Shown: positions 1 to 11,951 of the stretch, one piece after another
Layout of the letters: every line of letters begins with the position of its first letter
How positions within the stretch are numbered: the stretch's first letter is position 1
Source of the DNA: Pseudevernia furfuracea
Taxonomy: Eukaryota > Ascomycota > Lecanoromycetes > Lecanorales > Parmeliaceae
DNA: 64,000 bases
Reading direction: 5' to 3'
Assembly (NCBI GenBank): GCA_022315425.1
Contig: JAIUPT010000020.1
Location: 1,984,001-2,048,000 of the forward strand
The notes under the pieces: model-generated
What the model saw: the letters and a program-made list of their open reading frames with translations, nothing else
Database searches by the model: none
Told to the model about the DNA's origin: nothing
Position numbers and translations under genes: made by a program

Positions 1-1
1 A

Positions 2-754
2 GCCCAGATCATAAACTCACTAGTCGACAAAGGTTTCGCTATCGACACAGCAGACGATGAAGGGCATACTGCATTGCATCACGCTGCACTCATCGGCACA
101 CTCCCCCTTGTTACTCTCCTCGTTAAGCGCGGCGCAAAAATTGACGCCAAGAACACATGGGGCGATGTCCCCCTGGACAAAGCAGCCCTGGAAGGGCATA
201 CCCACGTTGTCGAATTCCTGCTCGTCCACGGAGCAGTGGTCAACAACAACGCTGGTGGCTGCAACGGCTTAGGATTTGCCGCCAGTAACGGTCACGGCCC
301 CATCGTCACCTTATTGCTGGACAATGGAGCAAAAGCAGTACCCGAGGACTGCAAACGGCTGGAACTGCTGGGCGCAGCCCGGAGCGGCATGGTTACAATC
401 GTGAACGAGCTCGTCCTGCGAGGATTCTCGCATCAAGCAACGAAAGCGTTGTTCAAGGCTGTGCTTATCGACACGGTGGATGTAGTCAAGTTGCTCATCG
501 ATCATGGGGCGGCGGATGCGAGCGCTAAGAACCGGAAAGGGCAGTCGGTCTTGCACATGGCCGTCTTGTCAAAACAGTGGGAGCGCGAGGATGCGTATGG
601 CGCTGTGAATCCGAGAATTGCGGTGCTAGCGCTGCTTCTCGATCGAGGTGCTGATGTCAAGGCTATGGATTTTCAGGGACAGACCGCGAAAGAATTGGCT
701 GTTGCTACAGGTTTCATTGCTGCTGTGAAGCTTTTGGATGATGTTGAGCGTTGA
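2..754 (+). CDS. Ankyrin-repeat protein, 5' end outside the window
   Basis: The reading frame is open from base 2 (no start codon needed) to TGA at 752-754, so about 250 C-terminal residues are visible. It is built of about six ankyrin repeats: typical TALHHAA, VPLDKAALEGH, VVEFLLVHGA, IVTLLLDNGA, VVKLLIDHGA and LALLLDRGADV helix and turn signatures recur every ~33 residues. Ankyrin stacks are protein-binding scaffolds; nothing visible says what the partner is. The missing N-terminus could carry more ankyrins or a NACHT/HET-type domain as in many fungal ankyrin proteins, but that is inference. The third and fourth repeats (about residues 115-160) are degenerate. Confidence 0.85.
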   Translation, partial: AQIINSLVDKGFAIDTADDEGHTALHHAALIGTLPLVTLLVKRGAKIDAKNTWGDVPLDKAALEGHTHVVEFLLVHGAVVNNNAGGCNGLGFAASNGHGPIVTLLLDNGAKAVPEDCKRLELLGAARSGMVTIVNELVLRGFSHQATKALFKAVLIDTVDVVKLLIDHGAADASAKNRKGQSVLHMAVLSKQWEREDAYGAVNPRIAVLALLLDRGADVKAMDFQGQTAKELAVATGFIAAVKLLDDVER

Positions 755-2429
755 TGTAACCTTGAGAATCCTCAAGGCCAGATTTGGAAAGACTCTTGAG
801 GGCCACTGTGGTTATTAGTGGAAAATTGTTACTCTACTGGCTCGGAGTTCCATCTGTATGTAAGTCGCATGTTGCATCACCGGTTGCGCCAATGATGTTG
901 AACTAAAGCCTACGGCTAATAATCGCTTTTCTCTTCTAGTCGATCTACTATTCTCACGCTTTTCTTCGACGTGACCATCCACTTCGGGAGAATTGATATT
1001 GAAAAACGAGAAAAATGGACCCATGCAGCCCCCAGGGGGTAGGTGGAGAGGGGAGAATGAGAGACTAGACTGGCGGAAGTAGCTCCTTAGATTGAGATCC
1101 GCCTGGATGGGAACCAGCGCGCGTGCAGAATCAGAGCATCGTGTTTCCAAAAGAGTAGGCAGGGAAATCTTTCTTCCCGCGACGTTCACTCACCGGATTT
1201 GGACGTGGCGGTAGCCGACGACTCTACAGCGGCCACAGGCTGATTCAACGCCTCCAATGACACGCACAACCTCTATCCTGAGCGTCTCGAGTTTCAATGC
1301 CGCGGTCATCCGAGCCCAGACGGCGTCGTGGAAGACTTGCGGGGTTTGGTGTTGACCTGCAATGTCGAAGTCTTGACCCACGACAGTCACATCAACGGAG
1401 TCGGCGAGGTAGGTGTTTGAAGATATTTGGGTTGTCGCGGTCGGCAAATATCTCTTCGATCCGATAGGCATTTGGATAGGGAGGAGACACGATGGAAGTT
1501 GGAAAATGAAGATGGACTTTGTGGGGAAGATTCTGATATTCTGCAAATGAGATGAGGAGGGTGTAGAGCTTCTATGTACATGATCTTCTGCAGAGGCCTC
1601 GACGTTCCTCCACCGTCAGCCTCCCTTTCCCCCCCTTCTTTTGCTTTCCCGTATGCTTATTAGACACGACATTCTCGCGTCTGAAAGCTGCGGACTTGCT
1701 CGGGCAAGCCACGATTTCCGTGGGGGGGCATTGGGCGCCGCTCAGTATTGTCGGTCAACTTATGTATGTTGTATACTCCATCTTGTGTACGATCTGGGCA
1801 GAAAAACCAAAAAAAAAGAGAAAAGCTCGCCCCACAGGAACGCGAAAACCTTGACAAGAAGCTGACGGCATAAGCTGATCTTCATCAAGTCTTTCTCAGC
1901 ATCCAGCGAATCATGTTATTTGAGGCGGCAAAACTAAAACGTGGGGAAGGAGGGCGGAAGATGTTGCATCATAAGTAGGCTTACTCTGTGACAGAGGGGG
2001 GCGAGAGAGAGAGAGAGAGAGACCTATGTAATGCGTGCGGGAGTTGAGCTTACAAGCTAGTTACCTGTACTGTAGAGAGTAAAGGTACCTCACCAATAGG
2101 GGTAGGTTTTAGCGTATGTTGCCGAAGCGCCCAGGCGAAGTGACAATTGTCTCGCAGTCTCAAGGTTGGCGATCTAAGTACCAATTCCAGACTCGATCAG
2201 CTCGAGCTGGTAATTTTGGCGGTGGGATGTATAAAGAATGTTTGGAAGATAATGAGAGTGACAGCGAGGTAGCTAGAAACGGAAGTGCCACCATAGATCT
2301 CTGAAGGTGGCTTGCATTAGCGTTGCTGCCTTCCTAAGTGAGACTGTGAGACCCATTGCTTTGCCTGTCCACATAGCTAAAAGATACGTGCTAATACGGC
2401 GGAAGCCTTCACTCAATGATTAGCCAGCC
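755..2429. other. Intergenic region, possible minor minus-strand ORF
   Basis: No convincing gene. A minus-strand frame at 1546-1190 (from an internal Met about 1475) stays open and ends exactly at a GTGAGT donor-like site near 1192, so an unrecognised spliced gene is possible. Its protein matches no family I know. A GA microsatellite lies at about 2004-2022. Bases 2300-2429 are the promoter and leader of the prenylcysteine oxidase gene. Confidence 0.4.
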
Positions 2430-4145
2430 ATGGAACTCGCGCAACCCTCCTCTCGGTCTGCCTTCTGGTCGCGTCGAAGGCTCTTCGGTCTTATTTGCTT
2501 AGTCGTCGCCATCTGCTTCTTGCTCTATCCTTCATCGTCCGCAGACACAGAATGGGTCATTGTGACCCTCCCAGACGCCGAGTTATACCAGTGTGACCCC
2601 AATGAACCGGTAAAGAGCGTGGCTATAATCGGTGCTGGCTCCGGTGGTGCTTCGGCCGCCTACTATCTCAACCGCTTCAAGCATCCTTGCAGCAGGATCA
2701 ATGTCACTGTCTACGAGCGCTCGAGCTATGTGGGTGGAAGATCGACGACTGTCGATGTGTACGGTGACCCTGCGGAGCCTGTTGAGCTGGGCGCCAGCAT
2801 CTTCGTGGAAGTGAATAAGAATCTCGTCTCTGCAGCTAGAGAGTTCGGTCTGGCTACCCAAGGATTCAAGCCGAAAATCGAGGGTCTGCCGAATACCTTG
2901 GGTGTCTACGATGGACAGGACTGGGTCTTCGTGGGGAGTGAGAGTGGCTGGTGGACCGCAGCGAAGATACTGTGGAAATATGGCCTGGCTCCCATCCGGA
3001 CACAGCAGCTGATGAAGAAGACCGTTGGGGCCTTCCTCAAGATGTATGATGAGCCGCATTTTCCATTCAAGGACCTGTCCCAGACCTCATTCGATCTCGG
3101 TTTGACCGAGGCCACCGCGGCAACTGGAGAGCAATTTCTGCAGGCAAATGGCATCCAAGGCCCGTTTGGCATGGATATCATCCAGGCGAGCACAAGGGTG
3201 AACTATGCCCAGAATATCGACACGATACATGGGCTGGAGAGTATGGTCTGCATGGCTACGGATGGTGCTATGTCGATTCAGGGAGGCAATTGGCAGATCT
3301 TTGATAGCATGCTCAAAGCTTCTGGGGCGAAGGTCCTCCTCAATACCAGCGTGTCGAATGTCTACCGCCAATCCGACGGCAGCTACGCCATCAACGCGCT
3401 CTCGTCTTCCTATCCTACTGGTATCGACCTCGCTGTCTATGACACCGTCGTCTTCGCAGCTCCACTTCAGTTCGCAAAGCTCAGTCTCACCCCTGCTCCG
3501 GTGAATCCACCCCCAGAAATCCCCTATGTGGATTTGCACGTCACGCTTTTCACCTCCCCCCGCAAACTCAACCCGCAGGCCTTCAACCTCGAGGGTAGCG
3601 TCCCAACGACCATCCTCACCACGACCCCCAAAACCAACGCCAGCCCCCCACCTTTCTACAGCATCTCCACCCTCCGCACCCTCACCAACCCAACCACCCA
3701 CCAGCGCGAATACCTCTACAAAATCTTCAGCCCCGCCCCGGTCTCCGCCTCCTGGCTCCACAGCATCCTGACCCCGCTCAACCCCCACGACAGAAGAGAC
3801 ATCAGCTGGATCCACGAGAAAGTCTGGCAGAGCTATCCGTACCTACCGCCTAGGATTACGTTCGAGGACGTGCAGTTGGACGAAGAGGGCAAGGTCTGGT
3901 ACACGAGTGGGATCGAAAGTTTCATCAGCACGATGGAGACGAGTTCGCTGATGGGGATGAATGTGGCGAGATTGATTGCCGATGGGTGGAAGAGGAGGGG
4001 GGCGCACGAGGGCGAAGTGGAGAAGCTGGAGAGGGAGGGCAAGGAGATATCAGCGAAAGAAGGAGTGCAGCAGCCGGAAGGGGGAAACAGAGGCGCCGTG
4101 GGACAGGCGCCTTTGAAGGGGGAGGCTACAGCTGAGGAGCTTTGA
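2430..4145 (+). CDS. Prenylcysteine oxidase/lyase-like flavoprotein
   Basis: Single exon, 571 aa. Prenylcysteine oxidases use FAD and O2 to cleave the thioether of farnesyl- or geranylgeranyl-cysteine released when prenylated proteins are degraded, in the vacuole/lysosome lumen. Residues ~15-38 form a hydrophobic signal-anchor after a basic stretch (SRRRLFG). Residues ~64-80 are the Rossmann FAD motif (VAIIGAGSGGASAAYYL), followed by the acidic strand end (VTVYERS) and GGRSTTV typical of amine-oxidase-type flavoproteins. The rest matches the Prenylcys_lyase domain, including VELGASIFV. The start ATG has a good fungal context (GCCAGCCATGG). The last ~50 residues are charged and low complexity. 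Family length is about 500-570, so it looks intact. Substrate inferred from family. Confidence 0.88.
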   Translation: MELAQPSSRSAFWSRRRLFGLICLVVAICFLLYPSSSADTEWVIVTLPDAELYQCDPNEPVKSVAIIGAGSGGASAAYYLNRFKHPCSRINVTVYERSSYVGGRSTTVDVYGDPAEPVELGASIFVEVNKNLVSAAREFGLATQGFKPKIEGLPNTLGVYDGQDWVFVGSESGWWTAAKILWKYGLAPIRTQQLMKKTVGAFLKMYDEPHFPFKDLSQTSFDLGLTEATAATGEQFLQANGIQGPFGMDIIQASTRVNYAQNIDTIHGLESMVCMATDGAMSIQGGNWQIFDSMLKASGAKVLLNTSVSNVYRQSDGSYAINALSSSYPTGIDLAVYDTVVFAAPLQFAKLSLTPAPVNPPPEIPYVDLHVTLFTSPRKLNPQAFNLEGSVPTTILTTTPKTNASPPPFYSISTLRTLTNPTTHQREYLYKIFSPAPVSASWLHSILTPLNPHDRRDISWIHEKVWQSYPYLPPRITFEDVQLDEEGKVWYTSGIESFISTMETSSLMGMNVARLIADGWKRRGAHEGEVEKLEREGKEISAKEGVQQPEGGNRGAVGQAPLKGEATAEEL

Positions 4146-4728
4146 CGGGCAAGTTGGTTCGCGGGTGGTGAATGGGAGGGTTTTGGAGTTCGGTGTGTCG
4201 GTAGGGTTGACGGCGAGATGGTTCGGAGCTTTCGGCCAACCGTTGGACGAGGGGCATGGCGTCTGGAGTTTCGGTGGGTTTTGGAATTCGGAACGATCTG
4301 GTTCAAAAGCATCCACTTATGATGCTTACCTTACTTGCTTACGTCTTTTGCGCCGGGCAAGCTACCACCGCGGAGAAGGAGCATTTTTGGCGAAAACAAT
4401 CTTAGTGGAAAAGCGAGCTCTGCTGCATCCCTGTATGTAAGAACTGGCCTTTGCTAAGCTTGAAGCCCTACTTTGGGCATAGAGATCTTTGAAGCTGGAG
4501 CCGGAACCGGCCAGTCTTTTTGGCTCCTTCATTCGCGCTTTTGAGCAGTTTCCCGAATGCTGGTGGACGAGAGAAGACAGGGGAAAATTTGCCATGTTGT
4601 ACCAGCCGAACGTGATAGATTCATCCAGGCTATAGACGCAACATGGCTCCCAAAGAATCCAGCGGGGCTCCGCATGCTATGTACGCTCGCTCATAAACAT
4701 TGCTCATATTCGTTTCCCACTTCCCCTT
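4146..4728. other. Convergent 3' intergenic region
   Basis: Lies between the ends of the prenylcysteine oxidase gene and the minus-strand membrane protein gene. Short ORFs on both strands have no recognisable content; presumably 3' untranslated sequence and terminators. Confidence 0.5.
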
Positions 4729-5343
4729 TCAATCGAAATTGTCTTGATTGACCTGCCACGCCATCACCATCATCCACAGCAGGAACACCGTCCCGACAAT
4801 GTAAAACGCAAACACCGCTTTCCAATCCTGACATATCCCTCGCGTTGCCTCCCACGCCAACGTCGCTTCGCCGTTTGCTAAGCCGTAACTCGGCCTGTAG
4901 AGATTGCAGTAGCTGTTTACGGAGCCCGTGGGGCCGTAGAGCTGGATGGAGGTTTCGATTAGTCCGGTTAGAAATAAGACGAAGAGGATGAAGGAGCCGA
5001 GGACGACGATGCCGGGGAGGAGTTGTCTTTGTTGGATCAGGACGAGGATTATGAGGAGGAAGAGGAGGCAGAGGGAGCCGGTTGCTATGCTATAGGGGAA
5101 TATCCTAAGTGGGAAAAGATCACGTTAGCTAATAGGAAGTGGTTGGCGAGTGGAGGTAAGGGTCCAGGCGTACCATGGTACTCCGAGATGGAAGTTGGAT
5201 TGCAGTTGCATGAAGTAGGTGAATACGCCGACTATTGTTGCAGCAGCTGCTATCATGACAATGAGCCAGAAGTTGAGCTGCGCTTCGGGCCACACGTATT
5301 TCCGTTTCCGCTCGAGCACGCGGATGAGAACTTCATTGGCCAT
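4729..5343 (-). CDS. Four-helix integral membrane protein (fungal, MARVEL-like topology)
   Basis: Two exons on the minus strand: 5343-5174 and 5104-4729, separated by a 69 nt intron (donor GTACGC, acceptor TTAG); 181 aa. The splice restores one frame: ...FHLGVPW|IFPYSIATG... Four hydrophobic segments are visible: ~24-45 (LIVMIAAAATIVGVFTYF), ~57-80 (CLLFLLIILVLI), ~85-105 (IVVLGSFILFVLFLTGLI) and ~158-175 (AFYIVGTVFLLWMMVMAW). Between helices 3 and 4 an external loop has two cysteines (NSYCNLYRPS, TRGICQDWKAV), a pattern seen in a widespread uncharacterised fungal membrane family. Function unknown. Exon 2 has no internal start, so simple ORF lists miss most of the gene. Confidence 0.8.
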
Positions 5344-6302
5344 TGTAGGAGAGGCGAGGGCCGGTGGGTGGAGGTGAGAGACTTGTTGTTTTCAGAAAGA
5401 GGTTATTGATCACTATTCTGCGCGCTGGATGCTGCAGTTGACGACTTCTTGGGCACTTTTCGCCGAAGCTGCAAAGCAGCGATTGCCTGGTCTTAAAACC
5501 CGAGTTGCAGCTTCTGTGATATCTAGTATATTCTTCGTTACTTTCCTTGGCCCGAGAAGCGCCGAGGGTGATTGGACGGTGGGGGGCACACGAAGGTGTG
5601 GAGGCTTGCGATTTGACCGTTCGATCAGAACGAGCGGGCGAACCTCTTGGGCTTTGAATTGACGATTGTGTGACGAAGAAGAAGCGCTGCGGGTTTTTTG
5701 TATGATGTTGGAAGGTTGAAGAAGGTGGGTGGACAATAGTGCAGATGAGACGCAGCAGTTGTTGTGTACTGTAGTGATTCGATGGTCATGGCTTGGCAGA
5801 GAGGTTGGAGTGATTTTTGGTGGCGGGGAAGTTGCGGGCGCGGGAAGCAGGGGTCTGGTGTTGGATATCAAAGTCTGGCGAGCCTGGACCACCTCCACCC
5901 TTTCAACCATCTGAGGTTCATCATCGATGATCCCTCTGAAATGTCATGCAGGATACGGAGTAGAGACGATGAGCAAGGCGCGATTATGCCAGTTGCTGCC
6001 GTCGTAAAGCGACACAAACAATCATCGAGCAGACTGCTGCCTGATCATCGAGCTAAAAATTCCTAGTAATTATATATCTCGCTGACCAGGTCTCCTGTTT
6101 TGTCCTAACCTGCGTTCCGTTGACCGGCACTGTCCCGTTTGCTGTGGGCTGGGTGATTCGCTCATTACCAGCTAAAGTACGTGACTCATTAGTCTCGGGA
6201 CTCCGAATCAGAGGCTCCTCTGCGACTTCGCTCTCCTTTAAATCAACTTGTTCATTTCATTCGGTTTGCAAAGATCGCGATAATTTTTCTTACAGTCTCA
6301 CA
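5344..6302. other. Divergent promoter region
   Basis: Separates the minus-strand membrane protein from the plus-strand acetyltransferase. A 165-codon minus-strand ORF (5910-5413) is Ser/Pro-rich without domain or splice logic and is probably chance or leader sequence. Pyrimidine-rich sequence precedes the acetyltransferase ATG. Confidence 0.45.
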
Positions 6303-7025
6303 ATGCCTCTCGAATTGCGTCCCATGGCCAAAGAAGATGCACAGGAAGCGGCCGCGCTCGTGGTGGCAAGCTTCAAGAACAACGCTTTCAGAGCCATCGT
6401 ATTGCCCACCGGTTTGAGCCAGGTCAGCATAGACAAAATCGTGAAAGGGCGCCAAAAAGCCATTGATGATCCTAACCAATACGCCCTCAAAGTCGTCGAT
6501 ACGGACAACAATGACAAGATGGCTGGGTGTGCTCTCTGGGAATATACAAAGGCAATGACCGACGAAGACTGGGAGCGTGCGGGGAAGGAAGTGCTAAGTG
6601 CATACCCAGAGGCGAGGCACGATATATTGGCCGAATTCCTTGTCAAGGAGCATGATTCGAAACGCAGAATCATGGGATATACGCGGTGGTTGGGTGAGTT
6701 TGCTCCAGCCTGTACAACCGGGTTGTATTTTGATCGCTAACAATTGAATTCGTTAGAATTGAACGCTCTCAATACGCTACCAATATATCAACGTCGAGGC
6801 GTTGGATCGATGCTCATGCAGTGGGGAATAGGCAAACTCGAAGAGATGAAAGTGCCAGGGTTCATAGTATCATCGGATCAAGGATATGGCTTGTATCTGA
6901 AGCATGGTTTCAACGAGATTGAACGCTGGGAAACTGATTTGAGCCGGTGGCCACCTGGACAGGGGATGTATAAGAACGCCTTCTTGACGAGGATGCCGTC
7001 GGGTTATGCAGCGTCTTCTTCGTGA
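6303..7025 (+). CDS. GNAT-family N-acetyltransferase
   Basis: Two exons, 6303-6693 and 6757-7025, joined across a 63 nt intron with GTGAGT donor, CGCTAAC branch point and TTAG acceptor; 219 aa. The start is the ATG in CACAATGCC; a longer upstream frame lacks conservation-like content. The acetyl-CoA motif A is QRRGVGSMLMQWG in exon 2 (~residues 142-154), preceded by the beta strand LNALNTLPIYQ, and followed by the GLYLKHGF motif B usual in this fold. It belongs to the fungal small-molecule GNAT group; the acceptor substrate cannot be read from sequence. The intron splits the domain just before the CoA-binding strand. Confidence 0.87.
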
Positions 7026-7390
7026 GGGAAGAATATGAGTGGGGACCTCCGCGCTGTGACATATGAGCAGGATTATGTAAACAAGCAGGAGCTTGAGTCT
7101 AGAAAAGATGGTCATAGCGATATTTCTCTTACCTAAACACTCCGTACCTTCCTTAAGTATTCCACCTTCAAAAAGCATAAAGTAGAGTAAGGCGAGGCTA
7201 TTCCCCATTCGTCCCACGCGCGCGCTCAGCGACGCGAAATCTGGACTGCAACTCCACCCACAACCCCACATCTCAATGATAGGTAGTATGTTGATACATT
7301 GGCTTCATGCAGTGTCTCCTTGACTTTTGCTTCTGGCTCTCAAGTCATTAATATAGCACATGGGAGCGACAAGCTCTTGGGCCAAGCTCA
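7026..7390. other. Intergenic region upstream of spindle-pole gene
   Basis: Tandem arrangement: 3' sequence of the acetyltransferase followed by the promoter and leader of the next plus-strand gene. No other feature seen. Confidence 0.5.
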
Positions 7391-10300
7391 ATGGCTACAC
7401 CAACGAGGCCTACAGTCGCTCGGCAAGTATCAAGAGTGCCAGGCGGCTTCGACACTGATGAAGATCTATCTCCCATCAAGACATCCTTCGATGACGACGA
7501 TTTTGAGCATCATGAACCCCCTTTGCAGTCTCGGGCAACATCCGTTACACAGCCACACCCAGGAGATGACAGCCTGAATGCGCCGAGCGACGACGGCAGA
7601 AGTATGATGGCTGGAGAAGGAAATACATTTCTGCAAGAAAATGAGATGCGGAGGCGGCTTGAGGATGTGGATTCGACGTTCCTGCCAGAGATGTCCCCAG
7701 CTACGCATACCAGAACAGACGAATTAGCCGACTTCAGCAGCCAACCTCATCCCAATTCGTATGCTGCGACGGTCGAACAGGGGAATGAGGAAATCTACCA
7801 GCAGTCTATACATCCATTTCGCGGGGATCAGGACACTATATCGCATTCTCCAGCTACCCCGCCAGAAATGTATCAGACTCCAGCTCCGGGGCGTGAGCAA
7901 CTACAATTAAGAGAATCTCTAGACACAGAATTCGATCACGGGCATTACAATACCTCTTCCCTCGAAACCATGTCTTCGTCGCCAACCGCCGCAGCTGCTG
8001 CTCGTACAGTGTCCCGCGCAGTATCTATGGCTTCAATTGACGGAGGTTATGAGACGGCGGACGACAGCAAAGGTGGTATAGCGCTGGAGCAGTCAAGCCC
8101 GGGTGAAGAAACCGACGATCATCCAACTCCTCGGAAAACTCGAGTTTTTTCTGCCTCATCATCGCGCGCAAGTTCACCAACTCCAACAAAGCCTCCAGAA
8201 CTACAGGAAAACAACGAAGTCGCCGATGATCTTGGCTCAATGCAATCTCAAAAAAGGCCCAAATTCCTTAACAGCCGGATGGCAAGCCAAAGGTCCTCTT
8301 ACTCTTCTCACACCACTACATCCACAGAAGATGGAAGTGAGGTGACAGTGGGGGCAGATTTCGCTTTGCAATCTGGTGGTGCTGTACCTCAAGGCTCTCT
8401 CAGTAGCAGACCCTCGAATTTTGACAGGACCATCAGTCTGGGAAGTATGGCATCTGGGATCTCAGACCTCAGTGACCACGAAGATAGGATAAGGCCGACA
8501 GAGAGGAATCTACAAACCTTGGATGAGGAGGATGATACTGCGAGAGAAGACACATTAAAGGCAGAAGGGCATGACCACGGAGCACCGCAGACGCCAAGAC
8601 CCGCAAGCAGAAATATCAACACGCCAACTGACACAGTAATTGCACAGCATGTACGAGATATTGAGGTACCAGCAACCATGGCTCGGGAGTACAGAGATAG
8701 GCACAGGCTGCCGTCGCCCGAGAAGAGAAATGGCGCTCCTACCCCTTCCGCGCGTGGCGGCAAAAGCCTGACTCTTAAAGAACAAAGTAGCACCATCGAT
8801 CGTTTGATGAAAGAGAATTGGGATCTCAAACTGAAGATCAATTTTCTTGATGATGCTTTGAGCAGAAGGTCAGACGAAGGCGTCAAGGCCATGATTTCTG
8901 AAAATGTTGATCTCCGGACGGCCAAATTCAAATCTGCAAAGGAGATGCGAGACCTCAAGCGTACCAACCGAGAGCTAGAACGAAAGTTGCAGGACAAGAT
9001 AGATGAGCTCGCGAAAAAAGCAGAAGTGCCGATTCCCGAGAAGGTCGAAACCGCCCCAAGTTCTGAGGAGTTTCAGTTTATGGAGAACGAATTGACCTAC
9101 CTCAGGGAGCGAGTGATGACTTACGAGGTTGAGGTCGAAAAGATGCGTCATGAAAGCTTTGCGCAGGAAAGGGAGAAGAAGAGACTCGCTGAGATGCTGA
9201 AGCGAGCTAGTGAATCCAATGGAGGGGCTGACATTGGTGTTCATGAAGAAGTTGTAAGTATTAAAGTCTCTCCAAGAACGTTCTGAGTACTAATGCAAGG
9301 CAATGTAGGACATGTGGAAGGACCTTCTCGATGCCGAGACTGCACGTCGAGAGCAGGCAGATGAAGATAATGTCAGACTACGAGATGAGGTTCGACGATT
9401 GAAGAGCGATGCTTCGTCGACCACTACCAACAACCACGCCGCAAACGTCTACCATGTCAACCCACGGCAGAGAAAATCATCTACGCTCTCCTACAATGAC
9501 ATCCCAGACCGCCAGCAAGATCGCAACGGTGGCAGTAGTGCTGTAAGCAGCACCCTTGTGGAGCAACTAAGACACGAGAACGCCGAGCTACGTCGCGAGG
9601 TTGGTGCGCAGACGTCGATGCTTACTTCCCGCAATCGAGAGAAAGAGCGCTTGTACCAGGAGATTGAAGATCTGAAGCTTGGCTCACGCCATGGAACGCG
9701 CTCAATAGCCGGAGACAGTATCTTTGAGCGGTCAGCATCTCGTGCTCACGGTCGTCCGCCTTCTCGTGCAAGTGACCAGACTCGCGCAACTCAAATGAGT
9801 GATGCTGAGCGCGACGCTTACGAACTCAAGAATGGCCAGTTGCGTGATCAAAATGCTGGACTAAAGCTTGAGATTCATGATCTGTCAAAGAAGCTTGAAG
9901 AGCTGTTAGATGAGCTTGAGCAACTCGATGCTGTCAAGATCGAGCATGAAGATCTGAAGCAACTTTACGACAATGATGTTGGCCTGGCTACAGAAGATCT
10001 AAAGACAATGCAAGCCGAACGAGATGAGGCTCTCAGGCTACAGGAGGATATGGAAGCTGAATTGCAAGATCTGAAAGCCGAAGGCAACGAAAGGATAGGT
10101 GCTCTGGAGGAGGAAGTCGACCAGAAGGACCAAGAGCTACAACACCTTCACAATGAGCTATCAAATTATGCAGAAGATTCCGAGGCGCTGCGCAAGGAAG
10201 TTCGAACCTTGAGTGAAAGCATCCTTCGAGTAGAAGAGGAGATTGAGGGGAAGAGCAAACGAATTCGAGACTTGCAGCTCGAGCTCGAAGAACTCGGTCA

Positions 10301-11951
10301 CGAGGCAGACTCCATGGACAAGGACTTGCGAGAAGAACGTGACAAAGTTAACAAGCTCACGGTCCAACAAGAGTCTGGCCAGAATGAAATTGCTTTTCTA
10401 CGGGAAGAGCAAGATGGCGACAAGATCAAGATTGGTGACCTTGAGGATGCCCTCAACAATCTCAAGGCCAGCTTGTCCAGTGAGAAGGACCGTGTCATGG
10501 ACCTGGAGACGAGATTGGCCGAAGAACGACATCAGCGGGAAGTCATTGGTGGCAAGGAAAAGCAGGAAGTACAGAAGATGACCAATGACCTCAACCGCGA
10601 GTTATCGTCTGCGCATGAGGAGTCGAGGAAGGTGAAGAAGAGCCTTCAGTCGCGTGAGATTGAGGCTACATCGTTTAAAGAGAGGCTGACAGAGCTCGAG
10701 AGCCATCTACGAGAAGTGCTTGGCGATCCGAATGGAACGAGATCATCGTTCCTCACTTCAATCACAAGGTTGCAAAAAGACCTCGAGACTACCGCGACGG
10801 AATTAGAGACTGCTCAGCACAACCTATCGGAGAAAGACCGTCTTCTCAAGAACCGCGACGCTCTCCTGGAAAGCCACGGTCTAGAATCCAAAAAGCTCTC
10901 GGAGCTCCTCGACCGCGAACGTCAAGGTCGCCGTGCGGACAAAGCCCAACACGAGCAATGGCAGAAGACACATCAACACACTAGCCGTACTGTCTCCCAA
11001 AAGGACACCCGCATCACGGAACTCGAATCCTCGCGTCAATCCGACCGCAAGAAAATATCAACCCTCGAATCCCAATTCAAAGACCAACTCGCCGAACGCA
11101 ACAGTCTCCTCCTCACCCTCTGGACCCGTGTCTCCGCTATATGCGGTCAAGACTGGCAGCACCAGAACTCCCTTGTCAATAATCACCTTCCCACCGTCGA
11201 CGTCATCAACAACTCCTCGATGCTCCCTACCTTCAGCAAAAACCTCCTCAACGCGGTCAAAAACATCGAAGGCACAATCATCGGCTTCCAAGCCCGCATC
11301 CGCACCATCGAGCGAGAACTGTGGACTGAATACCAATCCGTCGAAAACACCCTCGATGCCCGCATCAAGAAGCTAGATCGTTTAGAAAGCACGGTGCAAT
11401 CACATCGCATCTCAGGCACATTCACCGCAGCGCCCGAAATCGCAAAATTGAAGGGCGAAAATCGCCTTCTGAAATCCGAACTGGCAGTCCTGCAGAAACA
11501 GGAAATGCACGCCCGCAACGCTTTGAGAGCTGGCAGCTCCAATGCCAAAACCGACAGCACTGATCGTCCGGCTCCACCTCCTCTGGCTCGCCATCACTCT
11601 TCTTCAGCCGTGGAACACCTCACTAATGCTATGAACCCTACCTCCCCCTCCCGCCACGCATCTTCTTCGCATCTAGCCACCCATACTAAGACTGAAGTCG
11701 TCTCTGCGCCCATCGAGCCGACGCAACAGCGCTGGATCCATAGATTTAAAGAGCTGGAGAGAAGACTGAAAGCGGAAAGAGAGGCGAGATTACTAGATAG
11801 GAGTGGAGCGAGGAAGAGACTGGAGGAAGGTGCGGAGGAGAATCGGAGGCTGAAGGGGGAGTTGGAGAGGGAGAGGGTTAGGAGGGAATTGATGTTGGGT
11901 GATAGTGACGGAGAGGCGGAAAGGAGGAATGCGCAGGAGGAAGAGAGGTGA
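7391..11951 (+). CDS. CM1-domain spindle pole body / MTOC coiled-coil protein (PcpA/Pcp1- or ApsB-like)
   Basis: Two exons, 7391-9253 and 9309-11951, with a 55 nt intron (GTAAGT donor, TACTAAT branch, GTAG acceptor) in phase 0; 1501 aa. Residues 1-~455 are disordered and Ser/Pro-rich. Residues ~460-517 match the centrosomin CM1 motif (LTLKEQSSTIDRLMKENWDL, NFLDDAL) that binds gamma-tubulin complexes. Residues ~520-1210 are long coiled coil. A conserved fungal block begins ~1218 (LLLTLWTRVSAICGQDW). The last ~70 residues (WIHRFKELERRLKAEREAR...) resemble the PACT centrosome-targeting coil. This order fits a microtubule nucleator at the spindle pole body. PACT-like C-terminus favours PcpA/Pcp1; ApsB/Mto1 is the alternative. 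Family-level call is firm, orthology is inference. Confidence 0.85.

Noticed and set aside
3087..3815. 242-codon minus-strand ORF inside the prenylcysteine oxidase gene
   Set aside because: Gly/Val/Glu-rich mirror of a GC-rich coding strand, with no domain; the plus strand has a full flavoprotein.
5413..5910. 165-codon minus-strand ORF
   Set aside because: Low-complexity Ser/Pro content, no domain, no splice context; it lies in a divergent promoter.
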